Part shown: positions 24,345 to 32,160 of the stretch, piece after piece | Numbering within the stretch: the first letter of the stretch is position 1 | Layout: each line of letters begins with the position of its first letter | DNA from: Acidovorax sp. | GTDB taxonomy: Bacteria; Pseudomonadota; Gammaproteobacteria; Burkholderiales; Burkholderiaceae_C | Reading direction: 5' to 3' | DNA: 47,260 nucleotides | Assembly: GCA_018780365.1 (NCBI GenBank) | Contig: JADMJR010000113.1 | Coordinates: forward strand, 1 to 47,260 | Program-made: the position numbers and the translations under genes | Notes under the pieces: model-generated | The model's database searches: none | The model's input: only the letters and a program-made list of their open reading frames with translations | Told to the model about the DNA's origin: nothing

Positions 24345-25823
24345 ATGCAGAACGGCACACGCCTCGCCGCGGTCGACCTCGGCTCCAACAGCTTTCGCCT
24401 TGAAATCGGGCGCTATGAGTTCGGCCACATACAGCGGGTGGAATACATCAAGGAAACCGTGCGCCAGGGCAACGGGCTGGACGAAGACCGCAACCTGACA
24501 CAAGACGCCATGGAGCGCGGCTGGGCCTGTCTGGCGCGATTTGGCGAGCGGCTAGCCGGCTTCCCCCGCGCCCAGGTACGGGCCGTGGCCACACAGACCC
24601 TGCGGGAAGCCCGCAACCGCGAGGAATTTCTGTCCCGAGGCAGCGAGGTGCTGGGCTACCCCATCGACGTGGTGTCAGGCCCTGAAGAAGCCCGACTGAT
24701 CTATCAGGGTGTGGCGCGGCTTCTGCCGCAATCGGATGAACGCCGACTGGTGGTCGACATCGGGGGCCGCTCCACCGAACTGATCCTCGGCCAACAGTTC
24801 ACCCCCCATGCGGTGGCGTCGTTCCGCGTCGGCAGCGTCGCCTGGTCACAGCGCTACTTTGCCAACGGCGAGTTCACCGCCCAGGCCTTCCTGGCCGCCG
24901 AGATCGCTGCAAAAGCGGTGCTGGACGAAGCCTTGGCGACCTTCCGGCCGGATGCCTGGGAGGTTGCCTATGGCTCGTCGGGCACGGCGGGTGCCGTCGG
25001 GGATGTGCTTGCGGCCGCAGGTGGCCCCGAAGGTCTCATTACCCGCGATGGCTTGAACTGGCTGCATGACCGCATCCTGCGCGCGCAAAACGCCGACCGC
25101 CTGCGCATGGACGGGCTGAAAGAGGAGCGACGCGCAGTCATCGGGGGCGGCATCAGTGTGTTGCGCGCCATTTTTGACCTGCTGGACATCAACGAAATGC
25201 AGGTTGCGCAAGGGGCATTGCGCCAAGGTGCCCTCTATGACCTGCTGGACCGCGAGCAACCTGGAACCGACCTGCGCACCACCACCGTCAACGGGCTCAT
25301 GCAGCGCTTTGGTGTAGACATGGAGCATGCTGAGCGGGTGGCACACACGGCCTGCGTGCTGTTTGACCAGGCAGCCCCCGCAGACAGTGAGCGCGCATCC
25401 CGCAAACTCGACTGGGCCGCCCGCCTGCATGAGATTGGCTGCCTCGTATCGCACAGCGACTACCACCGCCACGGCGCCTACATCCTCGACAACACCGATG
25501 CCGCAGGCTTCGCCGTGCCCGAATTGCACCGGCTGGGTGTGCTGGTGCAAGGGCAACGCGGCAAAGTCCGCAAGCTCGGCGCAGACTTGGATGACCCCAC
25601 CTTCGTGCTGCAACTGCTGAGTCTGCGACTTGCCGTGGCCCTGTGCCACGCACGCCGCGACCCGGACACATCAAGCCTACGACTGCAACGCGATGGGCAA
25701 CGTTTTTACGCCAGCGCCCGGCCCGGCTGGGCTGCGGCCTATCCGCAGTCGGCACACCTTCTGCGCGAAGAAGCGCAAGCCTGGCAAAAAACACCGTGGG
25801 AACTGTCCCTTGACCTACCCTGA
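24345..25823 (+). CDS. ppx: Exopolyphosphatase / Ppx-GppA phosphatase
   Basis: 492 residues from ATG 24345; the frame is open further upstream but crosses the pstS regulatory region. Sugar-kinase/actin-like ATPase motifs are AAVDLGSNSFRLEI (about 8-21) and LVVDIGGRSTELILG (about 136-150), with AYGSSGTAGAVGDV further on. The C-terminal helical HD-like domain includes LDWAARLHEIGCLVSHSDYHRHGAYIL. It removes terminal phosphate from polyphosphate, opposing Ppk, and in some bacteria also hydrolyses pppGpp. It is divergent from pstS and apparently under a Pho box. Confidence 0.93.
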   Translation: MQNGTRLAAVDLGSNSFRLEIGRYEFGHIQRVEYIKETVRQGNGLDEDRNLTQDAMERGWACLARFGERLAGFPRAQVRAVATQTLREARNREEFLSRGSEVLGYPIDVVSGPEEARLIYQGVARLLPQSDERRLVVDIGGRSTELILGQQFTPHAVASFRVGSVAWSQRYFANGEFTAQAFLAAEIAAKAVLDEALATFRPDAWEVAYGSSGTAGAVGDVLAAAGGPEGLITRDGLNWLHDRILRAQNADRLRMDGLKEERRAVIGGGISVLRAIFDLLDINEMQVAQGALRQGALYDLLDREQPGTDLRTTTVNGLMQRFGVDMEHAERVAHTACVLFDQAAPADSERASRKLDWAARLHEIGCLVSHSDYHRHGAYILDNTDAAGFAVPELHRLGVLVQGQRGKVRKLGADLDDPTFVLQLLSLRLAVALCHARRDPDTSSLRLQRDGQRFYASARPGWAAAYPQSAHLLREEAQAWQKTPWELSLDLP

Positions 25824-25831
25824 GGATCAGC

Positions 25832-25864
25832 AATAAACTATATAAACTGTTTATACCGTTTATT
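25832..25864. promoter_or_regulatory. Large symmetric dyad, candidate operator
   Basis: Four heptamers in mirror order around base 25848: AATAAAC (25832-25838), TATAAAC (25841-25847), GTTTATA (25849-25855) and GTTTATT (25858-25864). Only the two-base spacers (TA and CC) break the symmetry over 33 bp. It lies 8 bp after the ppx stop and 11 bp before the ATG of the next gene. Without GC pairs or a T run it is not a terminator. Such tandem inverted sites are typical of cooperative binding by ribbon-helix-helix regulators, often of their own genes. Confidence 0.7.
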
Positions 25865-25875
25865 TTGATATTGCC

Positions 25876-26400
25876 ATGACCACCTCCAGCACAACGCCAA
25901 GCACTCCTTCCACGCCTGCCGCGCCAGCCCCCGCTACACAACCAGTCAAAGCCGCCAAGCCAACCAAGGCCACGACGCCAGCCGCTGCCTCGACACCGAA
26001 GCCAGTCAAAAAGGCTGCCATCAAGAAGACGCCTGCAACCAAGAAGCCCGTGGCGGCAGCCCCCAAAGCCCCCAACACTGCAGCACCCGCAGTTGCGAAA
26101 AGCACCAAAGCCCCCAAGGTCAAGAAGCCCAAGCTGGTGCGCGACAGCTTCACCATTCCCAAGGATGAGTACGCAGTGATTGAAACACTCAAGCAACGCG
26201 CGGCCGCCCTGGCCCAACCCGTCAAGAAGAGCGAACTGCTGCGTGCGGGGCTCAAGGCTCTTGCTGGCCTGTCTGACAGCGCTCTGCGCAGTGCATTGCA
26301 GGCCGTGCCCTCTATCAAGACCGGGCGCCCAAAGGCTGAGACCACAGCACCGGCCCCCGCAGCGAAGGCCAGCGCCAAATCATCGGCCCGCAGCAAATAG
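25876..26400 (+). CDS. Lys/Ala/Pro-rich protein with a ribbon-helix-helix-like segment
   Basis: 174 residues. Residues 1-86 are low-complexity Ala, Pro, Thr and Lys, like histone-H1-type or AlgP tails. Residues 88-135 (LVRDSFTIPKDEYAVIETLKQRA, then KKSELLRAGLKALAGLSDSAL) read as one beta strand and two helices, resembling a ribbon-helix-helix DNA-binding unit. A basic GRPKAE motif follows at about 150, then another Ala/Pro/Ser/Lys tail. It is probably a DNA-binding or nucleoid-associated protein. The 33-bp dyad just before its ATG would suit autoregulation. There is no obvious Shine-Dalgarno. It lies 52 bp after ppx and is convergent with sixA. I do not know a named homologue. Confidence 0.75.
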   Translation: MTTSSTTPSTPSTPAAPAPATQPVKAAKPTKATTPAAASTPKPVKKAAIKKTPATKKPVAAAPKAPNTAAPAVAKSTKAPKVKKPKLVRDSFTIPKDEYAVIETLKQRAAALAQPVKKSELLRAGLKALAGLSDSALRSALQAVPSIKTGRPKAETTAPAPAAKASAKSSARSK

Positions 26401-26467
26401 TTGATTGCGGTTTGCAGGGCGCAGCGAGGTAGTGACGTCTCCCGCGCCCTCCCACAGGCTTGCTTGG

Positions 26468-26932
26468 CTAGAGAAACTCGGGCGACTGCACGGTCAACAG
26501 CACCGTCTGGCTCTGGTCCAGTCGATGGCGCTGACGGAGCCACCACACAGCGCCTTTGCGAACGGCACATTCGTTAGCCTTCAGCTCCAGCAACTGGGCA
26601 ATGGTCTGCCCCAGCACCGGCTGGTGCCCGACAACCAGCACCGCACCTTTGGCTCGGGGCCACTGGGCTAACTCCAGCAGGTCCTGGACGCTCCCGTCCG
26701 GCAACAACTCCGACCTCATCTTGAATTTTCGCCCCAGTGCGTTGGCCGTCTGCTCCGTGCGCCGCGCGGGGCTGGCCAGCACACGCAGGCCTTCGGGCAA
26801 CTGGCGGTCCAGCCACGCAGCCATGCGCGCTGCCTGCTTCTCCCCCCGGGAGGTCAGGGCCCGCGCCAGATCGTCACTACCATCCTGAGCTTCTTCTGCT
26901 TCAGCATGGCGCCACAGGATCAGGTCCATCAT
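26468..26932 (-). CDS. sixA: SixA-type phosphohistidine phosphatase
   Basis: 154 residues. The histidine phosphatase signature RHAEA (R8, H9) is at the N-terminus, with ASPARRTEQTANALG at about 53-67 and the second histidine in LVVGHQPVLGQ at about 102. The length fits SixA rather than longer phosphoglycerate mutases. In E. coli SixA removes phosphate from histidine-phosphorylated proteins, including nitrogen-PTS components. ATG 26932 overlaps the ppk stop (ATGA), so it is translationally coupled to ppk. A role in polyphosphate or phosphate signalling is suggested by context only. Confidence 0.9.
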   Translation of the reverse strand: MMDLILWRHAEAEEAQDGSDDLARALTSRGEKQAARMAAWLDRQLPEGLRVLASPARRTEQTANALGRKFKMRSELLPDGSVQDLLELAQWPRAKGAVLVVGHQPVLGQTIAQLLELKANECAVRKGAVWWLRQRHRLDQSQTVLLTVQSPEFL

Positions 26933-29127
26933 GCCGTCCTTTGCGCCACGCGGGAGATAGAGGAGTCGGGCCCGTAGCGCACCATCAGGGCGTCCTGCGC
27001 ACCCAGCCCATCCACTGGACGCGGCGCACGGTCGTAAGTGCCGCGTGCGTTCAACGTCCAGGCATCCCGGTCATCGTGCAAGTAGGCAACCAGGCATTCA
27101 TCCACGATCTGCTGGCGCAGGCCGGGGTCAGTCACTGGCCAGGCCAGCTCCACGCGCCGCATCATGTTGCGGTTCATCCAGTCAGCACTGGAGAGGTACA
27201 AGTCTTCTTCCGCACCCGAGCAAAAATAAAAGACACGTGTGTGCTCCAGAAAGCGGCCGATCACCGAGCGCACACGGATGTTGTCTGTCACACCAGGCAC
27301 CTGCGCTGCCAACATGCAGGCACCGCGCACGATGAGGTCAATCCGCGCCCCGCGTTGGCCTGCCAGGATCAGCGCGCGTATCAACGACTCGTCCGTGAGC
27401 GCATTCATTTTGGCGACGATCCGCGCATCCTCACCACGGCTTGCAGCCAGGCCGACCTGCTCAATCTTCTCGATCATGCGGCGGTGCAGATGAAAGGGCG
27501 CCAACATGAGCTTGCGCAGCTTGGGTGGACGGTTCTGGCTGGCCAGATGGTTGAACACCCCATCCATGTCGGCGGTGGTTTCCTCGTCGGCTGTGAGGTA
27601 GCTCAGGTCGGTGTAGAGCTTGGCCGTGCGCACGTTGTAGTTGCCCGTGGAAAGGTGTCCATAACGCCGCAATTGCCGCCCTTCCCGGCGTGTGACCAGC
27701 AGCATCTTGGCATGCGTCTTCAGCCCCACCACGCCATACACCACCTGCGCACCAATCGACTCCAAGGCTTCAGCCCAGTTGATGTTGGCTTCCTCATCAA
27801 AACGCGCCTTCAGCTCCACAACAGCCATGACCTCCTTGCCCCGCCGGACCGCCTCGGAGAGCAAGTCCATCAGTTCCGAGTCAGCACCCGTGCGGTAGAT
27901 GGTCTGCTTGATGACCAGCACCTGCGGGTCGTTGACGGCCTCGCGCAAAAAGGCCAGCAGGCCATCGAAACTCTCGAAAGGCTGGTGGATCACAACGTCT
28001 CGCTGGCGCAGTTGCTCCATGATGGAAGCCCCAGGCTGCAGTTGCCGCGGCCACGAAGAGCTCCAGGCCGGAAACAACAAGGCCGGGTCGTTCACCAGAT
28101 CCACCAACTGCGTCAAGCGCACCAGGTTCACAGGGCCATGCACTCGGTAGAGGGCCGCGGTCGGCAGACCGAATTGCTCCAACAAAAAATCTGACAGGAA
28201 CTTCGAGCAGCCCGCTGACACTTCCAGCCGCACTGCCTGCCCATAGTGGCGATGTTGCAGCCCCTGCCTGAGTGCCGTGCGCAGATTGCGCACATCCTCT
28301 TCATCCAGTGCCAGATCAGAGTGGCGCGTGACACGAAACTGCGAGAACTCGGTCACCTCCCGGCCCGGAAAGAGGTCCTCCAAATGCGCGCGGACGATGC
28401 TCGACAAACTCACAAACAGCGCCCCCTTGGGCGCCACCTTGGCGGGCATGCGGATCAGGCGCGGCAGTGCACGCGGCACCTTGACAATGGCGATTTCGTT
28501 TTCTCGGCCAAAGGCATCGCGCCCCTTAAGGCGGACAATGAAGTTCAGCGACTTGTTGGCGACCTGCGGGAACGGATGTGCGGGGTCTAGCCCCACCGGA
28601 ATCAGCAGGGGACGGACTTCACGCACGAAGTAATCATGCACCCAGCGTTTTTGCTCGGGCGATCGGTCTCCGTGGCCCACGATGCGGATGCCGTGCCTGG
28701 CAAACGCAGGCACCAGGGCATCGTTGTACAAGGTGTATTGCCGCTCCACCAGATCGTGGACTTTGGCAGAGAGCGCCTCGAACGATCCCGTGGTGTAGAG
28801 CCCCTTGGTCTCCCCCTTCTTGGCAGCGGTGATGTGGGGAGCCGCCCGCACCTCGAAGAACTCATCCAGGTTGGAAGACACGATGCACAGGTAGCGCAAG
28901 CGCTCCAGCAAGGGAACATCGGTACGAACCGCCCAATCGAACACCCGCTCGTTGAACGCAAGAATGCTGTGATCACGGTCCAAAAACATGGTCGGTGGCG
29001 CGCCAGGGGCTGTGACCTCGGGCAGCACATGCTCATGGTCTGGCAACAGGGCCAGGGATGGATCTGCCAGAGCGTCTAAACGCTCGCGCTGCAAAGAAAC
29101 AGCATCAATAGGAAGCAAGGGCAACAT
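26929..29127 (-). CDS. ppk1: Polyphosphate kinase 1
   Basis: 732 residues from ATG 29127. The family usually begins near FLDRDHSILAFNERVFDWA (from about residue 48), so an internal ATG at 28989 is an alternative start. Four PPK1 domains are recognisable: the N-terminal helical domain; the head domain (HGIRIVGHGDRSPEQKRWVHDYF); and two catalytic C-terminal domains with VVYGVVGLKTHAKMLLV, containing the phosphorylated His, and SADWMNRNMMRRVELAWPV. It makes polyphosphate from ATP. A PhoB box lies 51 bp upstream, inside the 3' end of the preceding glycosyltransferase gene, so it probably has its own Pho-dependent promoter. Confidence 0.96.
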   Translation of the reverse strand: MLPLLPIDAVSLQRERLDALADPSLALLPDHEHVLPEVTAPGAPPTMFLDRDHSILAFNERVFDWAVRTDVPLLERLRYLCIVSSNLDEFFEVRAAPHITAAKKGETKGLYTTGSFEALSAKVHDLVERQYTLYNDALVPAFARHGIRIVGHGDRSPEQKRWVHDYFVREVRPLLIPVGLDPAHPFPQVANKSLNFIVRLKGRDAFGRENEIAIVKVPRALPRLIRMPAKVAPKGALFVSLSSIVRAHLEDLFPGREVTEFSQFRVTRHSDLALDEEDVRNLRTALRQGLQHRHYGQAVRLEVSAGCSKFLSDFLLEQFGLPTAALYRVHGPVNLVRLTQLVDLVNDPALLFPAWSSSWPRQLQPGASIMEQLRQRDVVIHQPFESFDGLLAFLREAVNDPQVLVIKQTIYRTGADSELMDLLSEAVRRGKEVMAVVELKARFDEEANINWAEALESIGAQVVYGVVGLKTHAKMLLVTRREGRQLRRYGHLSTGNYNVRTAKLYTDLSYLTADEETTADMDGVFNHLASQNRPPKLRKLMLAPFHLHRRMIEKIEQVGLAASRGEDARIVAKMNALTDESLIRALILAGQRGARIDLIVRGACMLAAQVPGVTDNIRVRSVIGRFLEHTRVFYFCSGAEEDLYLSSADWMNRNMMRRVELAWPVTDPGLRQQIVDECLVAYLHDDRDAWTLNARGTYDRAPRPVDGLGAQDALMVRYGPDSSISRVAQRTA

Positions 29128-29161
29128 GGATACGCGGATGCGGCAAGTGCAGGATGGCTCC

Positions 29162-29207
29162 AGTATTTAGCGACCAGATGACAATGATGTGACAGTCTTT
29201 GTGACAG
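29162..29207 (-). promoter_or_regulatory. Pho box and -10 of ppk
   Basis: On the minus strand, CTGTCAC (29207 to 29201), five bases, then CTGTCAC-ATCA-TTGTCAT (29195 to 29178). The last two units are a near-perfect 7-4-7 Pho box. Ten bases on is AATACT (29167 to 29162), four of six matches to TATAAT. The box overlaps the last codons of the upstream glycosyltransferase gene (stop at 29167-29169). Confidence 0.8.
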
Positions 29208-30258
29208 ACACAAAAGCACCCGCACTGGCGCTGCGCACAGGCACTAGGTGCTGTTGAAACAATTGTGCGGCCTGGGCCCAGGTGAAGTCCAGCGCACGGC
29301 TGCGTGCCTCTGAACGCGGGGTGGCCAATGCCTGCTGACTGGCTGTCAGCAAGTTGTCATGCAGCACACCGCCTTGCGGCGCCCGCCCCTTGTGCACTCC
29401 AAGCACCTCCATGGGCCCATCTACAGGGAACGCAGCCACAGGGGTTCCGCAAGCCATGGCTTCCAGCATCACGAGGCCAAAGGTTTCGGAGCGACTGGGA
29501 AAGACAAAAACATCTGCCGCTGCATACACCTGCGCCAGGGCTGCTCGGTCCAAAATGCCCAGCCAGCGGACCTGTGGGTACTTCGCTTTGAGCCGGGCCT
29601 CCAGCGGCCCCACACCACACACCACCTTGGTTCCAGGCATGTCGAGTTGCAGGAAGGCCTCAATGTTCTTTTCGTAGGAAATGCGCCCCACATATAAAGA
29701 CACAGGATGGGCCAATGCACCGGTAAGTGGGCTTTGACAGACCGCCCCATGGAAAGGAAAGGCCTGGGTATCCACGCCGTGGGTCCATGGGCGCAGGTTG
29801 CGAAAGCCCCGCTGCTCCAGCATCTGCAACACCCCATGCGTGGGCACCATCACACCAGACGATGGCCGGTGAAAATGCCGAAACAGCGCGTACCCCCATG
29901 CCAACGGAACACGCAGCGCAGCATGGAGGATTTCCGGGAACTTGGTATGGAACGCGGTCGTGAATGCCAGACCGCGACGCAAACAATAGCGGCGCCCCGC
30001 CCACCCCAGCGGCCCCTCGGTAGCCAGGTGGATCGCGTCGGGCTGCATGGCATCCAGCATCTTGCCCACCAGTTGACCCGGACGTACGGCCAAGTCAATG
30101 CCCGCATAGCCCGGGCAAGGTCGGGTAGAAAACTGGCCAGGATGCAGCACTTGCACCTCGTGCCCGGCGCTTTCCAGTTCACGCACCAGCTCCAGCAAGG
30201 TCGTGACCACCCCATTGACCTGCGGCAACCACGCATCTGTCAGCAAAGCGATTTTCAT
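29167..30258 (-). CDS. Family 4 glycosyltransferase, Agt-like
   Basis: 363 residues from ATG 30258. The N-terminal acceptor domain starts MKIALLTDAWLPQVNGVVTTL, the usual GT4 opening with a glycine-rich loop. GWAGRRYCLRRGLAFTTAFHTKFPE is typical of GDP-mannose or UDP-sugar dependent lipid glycosyltransferases. The donor domain contains LYVGRISYEKNIEAFL and VFPSRSETFGLVMLEAMACGTPVAAF, with the E-x7-E nucleotide-sugar motif. Proteins of this type include Agt, which glycosylates diacylglycerol during phosphate starvation in alphaproteobacteria. It overlaps the upstream phosphoesterase gene by 4 bp (ATGA), so they are co-translated. Sugar and acceptor are inferred from context. Confidence 0.85.
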   Translation of the reverse strand: MKIALLTDAWLPQVNGVVTTLLELVRELESAGHEVQVLHPGQFSTRPCPGYAGIDLAVRPGQLVGKMLDAMQPDAIHLATEGPLGWAGRRYCLRRGLAFTTAFHTKFPEILHAALRVPLAWGYALFRHFHRPSSGVMVPTHGVLQMLEQRGFRNLRPWTHGVDTQAFPFHGAVCQSPLTGALAHPVSLYVGRISYEKNIEAFLQLDMPGTKVVCGVGPLEARLKAKYPQVRWLGILDRAALAQVYAAADVFVFPSRSETFGLVMLEAMACGTPVAAFPVDGPMEVLGVHKGRAPQGGVLHDNLLTASQQALATPRSEARSRALDFTWAQAAQLFQQHLVPVRSASAGAFVSVTKTVTSLSSGR

Positions 30259-31124
30259 GCGGTGACTCCAGCGTTCGTACGGGTCGTACTTGCCACAGAT
30301 ACAGCCGGCCACTGCAGGAGTTCGAGCCGACCATCCAGGTGTTCGACCAACGCCGTATGGCTTTCCACCCAGTCACCATCGTTGCAGTACAGCGTGCCAC
30401 CGATCACCCGCATCTCTGCACGGTGGATGTGGCCACACACCACCCCGTCATGGCCACGACGGCGCGCCTCCGTGGCCACCGCCACCTCGAAGTCGGTCAC
30501 GTAGTTGAGCGCCTTCTTCACTTTGCCCTTGAGGTAGGCCGACAGCGACCAATAGGGCAACCCCATGCGCGCGCGCAGCGTGTTGAGGTGGCGGTTGAGC
30601 TTGAGCGTGAATTCATACAGGTTGTCGCCCAGGTAGGCGAGCCACTTGGCGCACTGGATAACGCCATCGAAATGGTCCCCGTGCGTGACCCAGAGGCTGC
30701 GTCCGTCGGCCGTGGTGTGCACTGCATCCGCCACCACCTCAATGCCACCAAACGAGTGGCCTACGAAGGCCCGGGCAAACTCATCATGATTGCCCGGCAC
30801 AAAAACCACCCGGCAACCCTTGCGCGCACGGCGCAGCAACTTTTGCACCACGTCGTTGTGAGCTTGAGGCCAGAACCATTTTCGGCGCAGTTGCCAGCCA
30901 TCCACAATGTCGCCGACCAGATACAGATGGTCGCTGGGATGGTGCTTGAGAAAATCCAGCAAGGCGGCTGCCTGGCAACCGGGCGTGCCCAGGTGCAGGT
31001 CTGAAATGAACACCGCACGGTATCGGCGAGGCCCACCAGGAGGCGCATGCGTATCGGGCCCTGCATCATCCGGCCCCAGGGGCTCGTTCAACCAGGGGCC
31101 CAGTGCGTCGAACGCGGCGCGCAT
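30255..31124 (-). CDS. PlcP/LpxH-like calcineurin-type metallophosphoesterase
   Basis: 289 residues from ATG 31124, sharing one base with the upstream stop (TGATG). The five metal-binding blocks are all present: SDLHLG (D42, H44), GDIVDGW (D72), GNHDE (N112, H113), THGDHFD and CGHIHRAEM. WFWPQAHNDVVQKLLRRARKG and GLPYWSLSAYLKGKVKKALNYV place it in the group often annotated as UDP-2,3-diacylglucosamine diphosphatase. As I recall, that group also holds Sinorhizobium PlcP, a phospholipase C induced by phosphate starvation. The linked OlsB-like and Agt-like genes and the upstream Pho box favour the PlcP reading, with phospholipid headgroup removal giving diacylglycerol. A second LpxH acting in lipid A synthesis remains the alternative. 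Confidence 0.8.
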   Translation of the reverse strand: MRAAFDALGPWLNEPLGPDDAGPDTHAPPGGPRRYRAVFISDLHLGTPGCQAAALLDFLKHHPSDHLYLVGDIVDGWQLRRKWFWPQAHNDVVQKLLRRARKGCRVVFVPGNHDEFARAFVGHSFGGIEVVADAVHTTADGRSLWVTHGDHFDGVIQCAKWLAYLGDNLYEFTLKLNRHLNTLRARMGLPYWSLSAYLKGKVKKALNYVTDFEVAVATEARRRGHDGVVCGHIHRAEMRVIGGTLYCNDGDWVESHTALVEHLDGRLELLQWPAVSVASTTRTNAGVTA

Positions 31125-31960
31125 CAAGCCCCCAGGAAGTGCTTGCGATAGCGGGGGTGCAGGTCTGCCAGGCGCATCAGCATCGGCAGATCTGCGGTGT
31201 TGAAATCAGGATCCCAAGCGGGGGCGCCCAGCACGCGTGCACCCAGACGCAGGTAGCCCTTGATCAGGGCCGGAGGCTCCACGGCAATGGAACCATCGAG
31301 ATGCTCCACAGGCAGTGGCAAGCGCGGCAGCACGTGGTATTCGATCGCAGCGAGGTGGGTCTTGCGCACCTGCTGCCAGATGCTGGCCGCAGCGTCGCCG
31401 CTGACCACACCGTTGTGGAGCATTGGAATGCTGGCGCAACCAATCATCGTGTCGAGCTGGTTTCGCACCATGAAGTCTGCCAACGCACTCCACAAGGCCA
31501 TGATCACGCCACCATGGCGGTGATCGGGATGCACGCAGCTGCGACCCAGCTCCACCATGCGGGGACGCAGGGTGCGCAGGCGAGTCAGGTCGAACTCGGT
31601 GTCGCTGTAGGTACCACCCACCCGTTTTGCCTGCGCGGGCGTGAGCACGCGGTAAGTCCCAATGACTTGCTGGCTCTGGGCATCGCGCACCAGAAGGTGC
31701 TCACAGTAGTCGTCGAACAGGTCCGCGTCGTGGCCGGGGATGGGGGTCGTCAATCGAGCGCCCATCTCTGCCGCAAAAACATCGAACCGGAGCCGCTGAG
31801 CCTCACGCACTTCATCCAGATGCCGGGCCCACGCCACCTGGATGGCACCGCGTTCCTGGCAGGGCTTTGCAACCCCGGGGGCTGCGACCGGGCGATGGGC
31901 CGATCCATTGGCGACGGCATCAGGAGCGGGGGAAAGCGTCAGGTGGGGCAGTTCATTCAT
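31124..31960 (-). CDS. olsB: OlsB-like ornithine N-acyltransferase (GNAT fold)
   Basis: 278 residues from ATG 31960, preceded by AAGGAG about ten bases away; the longer open frame upstream enters the Pho-box region. Motifs of the OlsB/hemolysin-like acyltransferase family (PF13444) are AQRLRFDVFAAEMGARL, DDYCEHLLVRD, VIGTYRVLTPAQA, ELGRSCVHPDHRHGGVIMALWSALADFM and GCASIPM. OlsB transfers a 3-hydroxyacyl chain from ACP to ornithine, the first step to phosphorus-free ornithine lipids. It is the first gene of an operon with the PlcP-like and Agt-like genes. No OlsA (lyso-ornithine lipid acyltransferase) is in the window. An amino acid other than ornithine is possible. Confidence 0.82.
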   Translation of the reverse strand: MNELPHLTLSPAPDAVANGSAHRPVAAPGVAKPCQERGAIQVAWARHLDEVREAQRLRFDVFAAEMGARLTTPIPGHDADLFDDYCEHLLVRDAQSQQVIGTYRVLTPAQAKRVGGTYSDTEFDLTRLRTLRPRMVELGRSCVHPDHRHGGVIMALWSALADFMVRNQLDTMIGCASIPMLHNGVVSGDAAASIWQQVRKTHLAAIEYHVLPRLPLPVEHLDGSIAVEPPALIKGYLRLGARVLGAPAWDPDFNTADLPMLMRLADLHPRYRKHFLGA

Positions 31961-32037
31961 GGTGCAGCGTCTCCTTCTGTGAGGACGGGGCCGGCTGGAA
32001 GCTCCAGCCACTCGGGGAATTCGTTTCCCTGGGCTGA

Positions 32038-32093
32038 AGTGTCGAATTGGCACATGACGTCACCGTGTCGAAAACATGTCAATGTCATGACAA
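32038..32093 (-). promoter_or_regulatory. Tandem Pho boxes of the olsB-like operon
   Basis: On the minus strand, four 7-base units recur every 11 bp: TTGTCAT (32093 to 32087), TTGACAT (32082 to 32076), TCGACAC (32071 to 32065) and ACGTCAT (32060 to 32054). The first pair is a good 7-4-7 PhoB box. Ten bases after the last unit lies GACACT (32043 to 32038), a weak -10, about 80 bp before the olsB ATG. Tandem units at helical spacing are as expected for two PhoB dimers. Confidence 0.75.
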
Positions 32094-32135
32094 AAAGCAC
32101 CCTCACTCCCCCGTTCCTGGCGGCCTGCTGGCCTG

Positions 32136-32141
32136 CATAAT
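32136..32141 (+). promoter_or_regulatory. Putative -10 element of the CHASE-GGDEF-EAL gene
   Basis: CATAAT 19 bp before the GTG start. A transcript beginning just after it would have a very short leader containing AGGA at 32148-32151. No clear -35 was seen. Confidence 0.3.
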
Positions 32142-32160
32142 TGGCTCAGGAAACCGCACC

